The notes beneath the pieces were generated by a model. That model made no database searches, was not told where the DNA came from, and worked only from the letters and a program-made list of their open reading frames with translations. From Ancylostoma caninum (Eukaryota > Nematoda > Chromadorea > Rhabditida > Ancylostomatidae), in NCBI GenBank assembly GCA_037903475.1, contig JBAJFG010000127.1, positions 1 to 64,000 on the forward strand: 64,000 bases of DNA. Reading direction: 5' to 3'. Position numbers and translations under genes: made by a program. Of this stretch, positions 25,294 to 36,300 are shown piece after piece (positions within the stretch are counted from its first letter, which is position 1; the number at the start of each line of letters is the position of its first letter).

Positions 25294-25491
25294 CAGGAAG
25301 CTCCAAATGTCCGCAGTCAAGAGGGACGTGGCCACGACGCGGCTTTAGACAGAGACACAGGCGCTCGGCATGCTGCCACTGGTTGGCTGCAGAGTCAGAG
25401 AAGCCAGAGGCAGCATAGAGAGCGCATGTGTCTGATCAGGGAGCCGCGCCGTGGCCACGCCCTCTTGACTGCGGACATTTGGAGCTTCCTG
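25294..25491. mobile_element. 198-bp MITE with long inverted ends, TA target site
   Basis: CAGGAAGCTCCAAATGTCCG at the left is matched by the exact complement at the right, and pairing continues for about 45 bp through a GTGGCCACG motif. TA flanks both sides, consistent with Tc1/mariner-type mobilisation. A related right-arm piece (GGCCACGCCCTCTTTAACTC) occurs at 63838-63857. Confidence 0.8.
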
Positions 25492-26541
25492 TAGGTTGCA
25501 TGATTATTCGACCAACTCGAGAAGGCCCATAATCCAAAAATTTCTCGAATATTTGAGTGCCAAATCAGCAAATCGTACCAGATGCATAGTCCTAAATTCC
25601 AATTTTTTCCAGGGTCGAGTATCCAAACTTACAAGTTAATATGAATCTAACAGTTGTGCCGGAGTAGTTTTGGGGGAGGGGGTGGGGAGGGAGCACGGAA
25701 AGAAAAAAATAGGGTGTCCATGGCTTTTGCAACTTTAAAAATATAATCATTACAGAACAAATTTCGGATTCAAATGGAAGAAATATTGAAAATGGTAATG
25801 AGAACAAGGGAATAGAAATAAGCATACAAGATTTCGGTGCTATTGTGCATACCTCAGGTACCGGATTACTGACCAAAGCTCGAAAAATTGAATTTCTCTG
25901 AAAACTTGCACACGAAAGCTGTCCACGAATATTATGCTCATTTCACGCGGAGGTATTGATTGTATCGATCTTTTCCATGATTGGGATTTCCCTCAGATCT
26001 CTCCGATAACTTGTGTACAGGGTTTCTGGATGTGCTAGTCACAAACAAGATAAGCATTTTGTGCGAGAAATTCCATTTTTGGCGGTTACTTTAGGGAATT
26101 TCGGAGCTGCACTGCTCCAAAGAGACAATTCCAAAGAAAGCCAGTGGAGTCAAGGTTATCATATACTTAGAACGGTCCTTGAATTCGTGATGGATATGTA
26201 CAAGGAATTTTATATAGTATCGCCACCCTGCATGTCTGCCTGCCTATGAAATGTAATTATCATATATCTAACGTAATGCAAAGGTTCTCAAAAAGCCAAA
26301 TATCCAAGCAATGAAAATACTGATATATGTGGTGATTCTAGACTATAATAAATAACCCTGTTGCAGCATACTATTAAAGAAGTGTCCACAATCCATATTT
26401 TCTTCCATCTTTGCAGCTACGATCACTGCATTGGTTTTAAGTAATCCTGATTTTATGCCCATCTATGTCCAAGTACATCTGTGGCTGTCGTTATCCGTAT
26501 ATTCTAATTCTCTTTAGAAACAAGCACCACACCTATATTTT

Positions 26542-26553
26542 GGATATTTACAG
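26542..26553 (+). promoter_or_regulatory. Splice acceptor just before the exchanger start codon
   Basis: The tract GGATATTTACAG ends 6 nt before the first ATG of the exchanger gene. In nematodes this spacing is typical of a spliced-leader trans-splice acceptor. A cis-spliced 5' UTR intron would look the same. Confidence 0.45.
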
Positions 26554-26559
26554 GTAATC

Positions 26560-27367
26560 ATGACATTGCCCTATTCGATCCTCGCTCTGTGGATATGTTT
26601 CCCAGCGAAGACAATAGGAGGTGAGTGGTAGTTTCTGAATGATTCGCTTTTTTCCGCGATGTCGATGAGGCAAAAAGAGAGGCCGCGCCGCCCCTCCTCT
26701 TATGCTCCTTCTTCAGTCCTCTTTCGAGCTGTTGTTAGTTTGTTCTTTGTTTGAGACGACTGATTCCGGATTACTCTTCACGCTTTTAACTGGTAGGTTT
26801 AGGCGGTGTTGTTATTGCTCACTGTTCACTGTGAAAAGAAGTGCTGCTGTTCTTCTCAGTGCTGCTTCATGTGATCAACACCTTTGCTCACCGTTTTATA
26901 CCTCTTTGGGCAAGAAGAGGAGAAGAAGCCAGGCTCAACTCCCCTAGCTTCTTCTTTACTTATTCCCAAACCTTTAAGGATAGCAATATCACACGTACAT
27001 AAGTGCTATGCATCTTGGATCTTCTACTACCACATGAAATTCCTATATCCTGTGCTCTTTGAACGCTCAAAGTCAGAGTTAAAGATGGTACAGTCAGTGC
27101 AGGCACCCTATCCTAGACACGTGCACGCAACACGTGCACAGTCTCAGTACTACTGTTGTGAGAAAACAACATTTGCACGATGTGCGCTACCCTCCGCCCA
27201 CATTGAATTGGTCATTCCAGAGATGTCGCAGGAAAAGCTGCTGGACGCGAATTCGTCAGAGGAGCAGGCCGAGCACGCTGCCGACCTGTTCCACATCGAC
27301 TTCAGTCATACCGGTCATCCGCTTGCTATTCTCACCTCAATTCTCCTCATTTCTCTTATGAAAATAG
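26560..27367 (+). CDS. nhx: Exchanger exons 1-2: signal peptide and entry to first membrane segment
   Basis: Exon 1 (26560-26620) encodes a 20-residue hydrophobic signal peptide and ends in phase 1 at a GTGAGT donor. Exon 2 (27221-27367) follows an ATTCCAG acceptor. It encodes an acidic extracellular stretch, then [11 protein letters not shown], the usual nematode and vertebrate lead-in to the first conserved helix ([13 protein letters not shown]). The intron is 600 bp. The ATG at 26560 was chosen because it gives a signal peptide and joins exon 2 in phase; an open frame upstream of 27221 is intronic read-through. Confidence 0.85.
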
Positions 27368-30300
27368 GTATGACTTTACTGGCTGCTTAATCTCTGAAAA
27401 GTTTCGTTTCCAACCCTTCTGTGGGGTTGACTAGGTTTGCTCAGCACGAAAATGAAAAACGTTCGGCATGTTAATGCTATCCTTCACTACGACACCTTTC
27501 GTGTAGGCGTCTCCTCAAATTTTCCATTATGAAAGGGGGTTCAAATTTCCATTTTCTCATATGCATGCGATCCTCAAGGTTTCTTTGGTGCACATACCTA
27601 CCAAAATAGAGGTTTCGGGCTAGGTGTAATATTTATACAGAATATGGAAGTGGCTAATATCCCACCCGACATATACGAAGTTTGGGTTTAAAAGTCAAAA
27701 AGAGTTGCGTAGTTCCTATAATGGGATATTAGCCAACTCCATATTCTGTATGAATCTTACACTTAGCCCGAAACCTCTATTTCGGTAGGTATGTGCACCA
27801 AAGAAACCTTAGAGATAGCATGTATATGAGAAAATGGGAATTTGAACCCCCCCCCCCCTTTCAGTTCCTATAAGTGTTCAAAACCGCATATTTTCTTTTT
27901 AAATAAATAGTTGAGACCAAATGAAACGACTGATTCATTTAATCAATAGCTTAGGAACCGATTCAAAAAATTCGAATATTCGAAAAAGAGAAAGCCCTGT
28001 AGCTTTCCTCATTCTTTTCCCAGTGTAACTATTTTTCGAATATCCAATCTTTGGACTCAATCGAAATCGAATTTTCGAACTCGAACTTATCTGAGGCTCT
28101 TCAATTCTATGTGTTATATTCTTGTTTTCTTATTACTTCACTGCGATCAACGATCTGCCAAACTCTTTGAAGAATATGCGCCCGAGTATGAATAGTATCA
28201 ATTTGATACATCCAAGAATTTGAGAATGAGAAAGCTCTGAAGCCCTTCTTCTCTTCCATACAGTACTGTATTGGCCTCCAATGTTGAAACAATTGAATTT
28301 TCCATTCATACGAAGCATTCGATATTCGAAAGCAAAAAATTCGATCTCGAATAAATGGAAAAATCGAGTGTTCCACCATTGGAGACCAAGTCAGTGCCGT
28401 GTGAGGGAGAAGAAGAGCCCTAGGACTTTTTCATTCTCGAGTATCTGGACATTTAAATTGTTTCCTGAACTGGCAATTGAAGTAATAGAATTATTCTATT
28501 TTTATTCGGTCCAGTGTATGGTATCAACTTCAAGCTGGTCCGTATCATACACAATCCGTTCTGACTGATGGGGCCAGATCTTATCCGGAAATGCCGAGTC
28601 GGGCACGAGTCGAAGTCCACACCCTACCCTGCCATCCTTTGAAATCCGCTTTTGAGCCAAAGTAGGGGGCCATTCAGGTGCGCTGCATCCATGGTTCCCG
28701 CCTCGGTAGTATAAGCATCGATAGTGCGTTGGGAGTCGAAGCGCTAACTCACACAGCAATTTTTCGTTTTAAGAAATTTTTTAAAAGAAATTTATAATAA
28801 CTTAACACGTAACGGACAATACGACCCACCGGTGGGTCGTATCCGTTTTATCCTTTTTTCTTAGGAGGAGCTCCCCCAAATTCTGCCCCTAGGTGTTATT
28901 CTACCAGCTGAACACGGAAATGGCATCCATTTTCTACCGTAGCTGCGATATTGTAGGGTTACTCTAGTCAAACTTTAGAAAGCGTTGATGTATTTTCTCA
29001 CAGCATCTACAGCAAATTTGAACTTTGGGGTTAATTGACGTGCTGAACATGAATACACCATCAGTACTGCACCGTAGGGCAGTACTCTAAAGCTACTGTA
29101 GCGTTATCGTATGGTTACTGTAGACATACTGTAGATGAATTTTATTCACCAAATTCAGTGGAACTTCGGCGAGTGGGGTTATTTGACATGCCGAGCACGA
29201 AATTGACATTCATTTTGTACCGTAGCGCAGTACTGTAGGGTTACTGTAGACATATTTTTGTTCACCAAATTCAGTGAAACTTTGGCAAATGGGGTTATTT
29301 GACATGTTGAGCACGAATTTGAGATCCATATTCGCGATAGGTGCCATATTCGAGATCAGCATGAAAAACAACTCCAGTTTTGGGCAAATTCTGATGCAAA
29401 ACCTTCCCCACAGTTGCTACAGTATGATTACAGTAACCCTGCAGTTATGCGATACGGTAGACAGTGGATATCATATTCTTAATCTGTACGTAAAATAACC
29501 CTCCTGTACAAATTTTGGTTGAATTCTGATAGAAAAAAAGGTCTTTCTACAGTTCCTACAGTATACATACAGTAACACTACAGAAGTGCTTTAGCAAGTA
29601 AAATAGATATTTGTGATCAGCATGTCAAAAATGCCCTAACTCTCGCAACTGCGTTGAAAAACAAGCGCAAATTCGCTTTGGTCCAAAGTGGCCCTTAGCG
29701 GAAAATCTGCGTTGTCGCGAATGTGCTAAGGGTAATAGAATGTTTTATTCTGCTCTTTTTATGCATTTTTCGGGTAACTTTTCGTGGAAATAATCATGCA
29801 AATAAGGCTTTGGGATATTAATTAACTGAAACATAGCAAGAAAAAAAAACGCATTTGCCATGAAGTGGTGATGAATCTGCATGAGAATGAAACTGCTTCC
29901 ATAATTTTCCTAGAGCGAACCTTTGAAAAGCAGAAGGGTGTAGGACTGTCATCACTTCGCCTTTTTTATCACCTTTCTAATACCGAAATCATTCAAGATC
30001 TTCAGGAGATCGGTTGTTTTCTAAACATTCTCTATATACAGTTTTTCACTGTTTTGGAGCCGCCTTCTATGATTGTTTCTAATTTAGTTCTCGCAAGATT
30101 TCATCGGGTACCACATTCGGTGTTGTTACTAGGGTTCGGAATTGCCACGGGTTTTTTCCTCTCACTTATATTTGAGGATGAGGTCAGTTCTCTTGCTCTT
30201 TGTTTCATTCATCACAGTAGACAAGATTCTGCTTCAAAATAGATGTCTAGATTTATCTGCGACCGTCTTGGTTCTTCATTTATCTCCTGCCACTCATTGT

Positions 30301-33300
30301 TCTTGAAGCCGGTTATTTTCTGAAGAACAAGCAGTTTTTCCGGAACATTGGAACTATTTGCACCTATGCTGTCATCGGGACATTGTTCAACACAGTATGC
30401 ATAGGTATGCTGTCAGTACCTCCTTCGTAAGAAGTAATCAGTATAGATATTATGTTTTCAGCGTTAATGTTGTTCTTCCTTCGCGGCACCTTCTCAACGG
30501 AACTGACGTTTCTGGAAATCGCCGTTTTTGCCACCCTCATCTGCGCTGTGGACCCTGTCGCAGTGCTGTGTGTGTTCGAAGACATACATGTTAACGAACT
30601 GCTGTACATTTGCGTGTTCGGCGAAAGTCTTCTGAATGATGCCGTCACCATAGTAAGTGTAGAGTAGAAATTTTTGGGAGGAGATCCAAGAGAGACATAG
30701 AGCATGGAAATTTCGGCTATGATGTTCAGACGTTGTTGAGGATGTAATCCACACGCGCTTATTCGGGGAGCACTAATATACTGTATCATTTTTGCCATCA
30801 GTTTGACGAGTTAATTGTAGGCCGGAAAATCCAACAATTAGGTTCTCTAAGGGAATATTTTCGTCAGTTTTTGGGAGTGTACGGTAGAATGATTGCTACT
30901 ACATCTATAGTTGGGATTTGAATGAATGAGCACCTGAATCTTACGAATAAACCGCCGATTGCTGTAGAACACCGCATCGATTCCGAAAATATATGCACAG
31001 ATATAGCGCAAGAAATTCAAACAGTGGTAAAATCCCCGGCGAATTTCGGAGCCATGCCACGGATCGGAAGATCAGCCATTAGAAATCTCCCTCGATCTCT
31101 CGAGAACTCTATTCGGACTTAAGAGAGGTGTCCCAAACCTCAACATGTTTTTCGAGATTTCTACGTGGTTAGGATCGTCAGGGACACTGTTAAGGTGATG
31201 TACGCCAATCCGTCCAAATAGGACGAAGAAACCTTCCTGATAGTCCTCAGTTTTAGGGAGAATTTCTGAGCCAGTGCGCGACATCTGCCACATAGCCACC
31301 TCACTCATGCGCCTCGCCTGTGACATATGAGCATGCATACTTCACCTAATGTTGAGGGCTTCAGAAGAGACACATTTTCCCCAGAAATGGTGTTCACTAA
31401 TGTGATCAGCATTGCCTGACTATTCTAACCATGGAAAAACGTTGAAACGATTCCAAGATGGGACGGTGCCTTTAAATCTGCTGCCATGACTAATTTTGCT
31501 GAGCTCTTGAGAACATCACTGCAAATCACAGTGATTGGTTTAAATCCTACGCTCAGGATCCGGATGCATAATTGAGATTACCCACGGTGAACGTTCCCTC
31601 TTTACCTTTCACTCATCAACAGGTTTACTCATACTTGACGTCTATACTCAGCTATTATCATGGGTGTGAGACTACTCATCCACCCAATGATGCACCTGGG
31701 ACCAGGAGATAGGTTTTACGATAATATTCCACCTCAGTTCATCCTTTCTGCCTTCCATTCAGCGAACACGCTAAAGTCAAGCCCAAGATAGTAGTGGTTA
31801 CAATATCCACAGTGTCGGCACAGCTCTTTTTTGCTCCCTAGGAGATAATTCAGGCCTGTTAGGCACGGTTGTTGATGCGTCTCAGATGGGTACCGCTTAG
31901 AATCTCTTACCATCATAGTTTCTACATTGAATTAAAATTGTATTGACTTACCCTATTCAACTCTTGGGCAATTTTTGAGTTTCAATTGTTTAGTTTCAAA
32001 CAACTTCAACCAAATGGTTAGTTTGAGTAGATTTAGCGGGAACGTTTTAGCAAAGTATAGCTTTTCCAGGTCTTATATCAAACCATCACCAATATCCTAA
32101 TCAGTGGCCCCGAGCGCCTTGGCACAGCGATCTATATTCGCTCTGTGGCGCAATTCGGCACTGTTGCCTTCGGAGGGACCACGCTTGGGATCGTTGGAGG
32201 CTTGTCCACTGCTCTCGTCATGAGGTACATAAAATAACATTTTACTACTGCTTTCGGGATATCCATAGTACCGACGAGATTTTGCGCTGTCCTTGCAGAT
32301 TGCTGGCGAATCACCAGGCTGTTCTGCCACTGATGATGGTCCTGATGCCGTACTTCTTCTACCTGCTAACTGATTCGTTCCATCTTTCTGGAATTTTAGC
32401 GTAGGGGCTTTCAATCCCGCTACAATAGACTCCTGCAGCTGATGAGAGAATTCTCCCTTCCAGAATTGTGACATGTGGTATCCTGGTGAAAAATTATATG
32501 CGTGGTAATCTTTGCGATGAAATGCACTTTACCGTTGAGTATCTCTACAAGATGGCTTCGTCGTTGTGAGTTGTTTTGCTTTTTCTTCGTTTTCCATGCT
32601 TTTTATGTTGTTTGCCGTGCTCAGCTCTTGCTCGAACAAAGGCTGTTTTCCTAAACGATAGTCTTGCGAAATTGCACTCTGCATTTCAGAATAGCTTACA
32701 GTATTAGACAAAGAACGCACTTTTGTGGGGAAGAAAAGTTTACAGAAACTATTTCAGTTCAGAAAGCTTTATTTTTGTGTTCCTTGGAGTGTCCGTGGTG
32801 TCATCGAATCACGTGTTTGACTGGTGGTTTATCATTTCTACGCTGATTGGCTGCTTTGTGTTCCGCTTCATAGGTAAGCTTTCAACTACATAGCTTGTTA
32901 TTCGTTTTCCCTTAGTTGGTTATACTGCTCCTGCGAATTTGTTCACCAAGAAGTGTAGCCACCAGTGGCGGACGCAGGGGGGGGGCGGGCCCCCCCCCGA
33001 GAATGGGTCGCCAAATTTTCGAAATTACTTTACAATACAAATAAAAATCTTGTGTTAGTTTATTTTTAATTGTTTATTTTCATTATTATTTTTAATATAT
33101 TTTTTATTTATTGTTTATTATTATAATTAATATTATTATTAATTTTATTTTCCGTCTGGGTCCCCAAAACGGCGGAGACCCCACTTTTCTTCCCACGCCC
33201 CCCCTCCCGCCCACTTTCTGCGTCCGCCACTGGTAGCCACCTATGTAGCAGCTGTTAACGGCTTGTGACACTAATCATTCAAGAAAATCAAGCTGCATTT

Positions 33301-36300
33301 GCAAGATTCCCTTACATTGTTGAAGTTCTATGCGAGAGCCTTTCGCTCTACCCAATCACCGGCTTTTTACCCGAGCTAGCTATTGCTCATAATTAAAGCC
33401 TTTTTTTTAAAGATATAGGTGGATTACCTAGTACTTTCATTAGACAACAGTTTGGTGGAATTCCCTTCTCGGATTCTGAATTGGATATGTCATAAACGTG
33501 AATTTTTTCCATCATGTGCTTCTTTGGTGGGAGTGCAACACCAGCGCACTCCAAGCAAGAAATTCTATACACAGGGTGAAGTGTGGTGATGGTAACAAGT
33601 CGACCTTTATGCGACCCCCCCCCCCCCCGCCTCCTCACCGTAGGTGGAAAAATTACAATCATCTGCGCATTCTTTCATCTTCTATCAGAATGCTTTTTTT
33701 CAGAACTTAATTATTTCCAGTACTTCAAACAAAAAATAGTATTTAATTCAATTGGATGGTTTTGAACTAGTTTTTCAACCATACGGAGTTGCGGAGAAGC
33801 CGTATTCATGTCCAAACAGGTCAAGGGTTCGGACCCCAACAGAGCCTGAATTTTGCAAAATGTAATTCTGCGTGTGCGAGCAGCTGGGTGTCGAATATCC
33901 GTCTTTCTCGCACTGTACGTTTTTAAATCTGAACATAGAGAGTGACAGAGTACCATACTCTGACAGAGAACCGTACTCATCTACAGACAAAAATATAGAG
34001 TCTCACAACTTTGAATGAATGCTTTTTGGAAAACGATCACTTGTTTATACGTATCATTCGCGTATTGAAAATCTGATGAACCATGCTTTGTCATTAAGAG
34101 GGAAAAAAAGAAAATTCTTTACTTCATTAATTCCGTATAGCAATTCGAATTTCGAGGCCCATTTCTCCTCTTTGTTTAAGGAAGTGAATGGTATTCTTAA
34201 TTTTCTAATACTCGAGCTCCTTATGATTGAAAGTAACACTCGTGATCCATCTCGTCAGATTTCCTCTTCAAGCCTTTTCCTCGTTAACTTTTCCTGTGTT
34301 TCGGGTTTTGCGTGCTGTCCTCTGTTGCCTTTTGTCAGCACTAGTACTGCACAGAGCTGTTCTCACAAAAACGACCGAACGATACTACTTCAGGCCCACT
34401 GATTGACTACAACAGTTTTCAGTCCAATGGGAAAAAAAACGTTTTGATTCAGGAATGAAATGTAGCAATCGCGGAATATTTGGCTGCCATTTTGAAAAAA
34501 AAAACACACACACACACGTGGGTAGAAGATGGGAGAGCTAAAATACCGTTTTCACCTAGTTTAGCCTTTCCAGTTGTAACCTAGTACCAAAAGGGTTACC
34601 CCTTAAAAATTATGTCAGTTTAATCGGACCACCCTGTTTCTCGGGTGCAATAAAATACAGTCTAAAATAGGGAGTGCACTGGGCATTTTATGAGGTTCCT
34701 TTATGGCTATTATCCAAAAACGCTTCCACATCCTTATCACTCGCTGTTTTAGTTTATTACTTTTATATGGTGAATCTTAAATTGACACCTTCACACTGGC
34801 ACTGATAACTTTTGTCGCTATACACTCAAAAGCAGAGCCGCATTCAAAAAGTATTTTTCGCCTGCCTCTCTGATAGTGCACAGTTCCCCGGCTTTTTTCG
34901 ATTTCTCCTCATTTTCTCTCCACCTAGTTGTAAGTATTGGTAAGATTGAGTTGGTAGCGCACTGGATTGTTCTGCTGAGGTCCAAGCTTTGGAGACCCGA
35001 AAGTGTTCCTTTTTTGCATTTTTGCATGCTTCCCCGTTAGTCAGAAATAAAAGACATGCTGTGACAAATGTCAAGTGAAGCTTTCGAACTATTCAGGTTT
35101 TATTCCGTTCTTCTGGTTCTTGCACTTTTCTTGCTAGTACTAACACGTGGAGAACGACCGTAGGGAAATTGAGTAGATCTATTTGAATGCATTTATTCGG
35201 TACGATGTATACGACAGTCGTTTAAGGCAGGACCATAGCAACATGCAGGACAAAACATGTCGAATAAAATGAAACCAAATAGGTGCTATAGCCTGAGTAG
35301 GAATTTTGTTATTTCTCTATTGAAAGAAACCACTGATTTAATGGAACTGGTGACCTAGCTGATATCTGAATTACAATAACTCGACTCCTCAGTGAATAAA
35401 AATTGACTTGGGCAAATATAATAGGAAGCAATCTGTAGTTCCGCATGATCGTTGCATTATCAAGAGGGGACGTATTAATTTCCGTGCATGTTGATTTCTC
35501 TTCTGTTTGGAGATGTTTGCAACAGCAACATCTCGAGAGAATTTTCTTCACTTTCAATACGCTTAATAACTCTTTGTCTTTACTAGCTGTGTATATTGGG
35601 TTGAGGAAAGGTTTCCTGTTCACCGATGCCGATGTTAGGTTATCAGGAGGAACAGAGTAAACAGTACAATGAACAATATGAGTAAGTAATGAGTAGTGCA
35701 ATACAATAAGTTCTCGTAATACTTTGCGGGGATATTATGCCTAGTGATAATTCATGAAATTTGAAGTGTTTCCTCTTGGTTTGTTAAGATCCAGAGCACG
35801 TTGGTCACTGCAGATATGCTTTTGGATGTGAGAGTATGCTTTTGCACTTCTTCAGTTATGAACTGACCTCACTCTCATCCTACCCCGAAAATTTGAGTAT
35901 TCTATTGAATTTGACCGATTAGAGCAGGTAGCCCCGAACTCGCACCATCCGATGTTGTAAGGGAAGAAGGCTAGCTATCTAAAAAGCTGCTGGAGCAATG
36001 CACTGAACCGCAAAGTTGCACATACAGTTGACAGAGAAAGAACTACGTGAATTTGAAGATGAGAATTAAGATAGCACTTTTTCGAATGTTTTCTACTCGA
36101 CCTAATGCATATCAGTAGCTAATACCTGTACGTATATTGTAGGTAACTCACGTGTTCATGATATTTACACATGTAGTCCTCTTTTTTCAGGCGTGTACTT
36201 GCTCACATTCTTCTTGAACAAGTTCCGCTATGAAGACGATCGCATATCGTGGGTGGATCAGTTCGTCATGGCATACGGTGGCATTCGCGGTGCAGTCTGC

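Noticed and set aside
26884..27220. Upstream extension of exchanger exon 2 as an N-terminal coding region
   Set aside because: The acceptor at 27221 joins in phase to a signal-peptide exon at 26560-26620; the extension has no signal peptide and low coding quality.
33780..33850. Possible tRNA gene with a GGGTTCGGACCCC B box
   Set aside because: No matching A box or cloverleaf at the right distance; probably a SINE remnant.
34917..34990. tRNA-like GAGTTGGTAGCGCACTGG segment
   Set aside because: A D-arm-like piece is present but the T arm (GGAGACCCG) is poor and no acceptor stem pairs.
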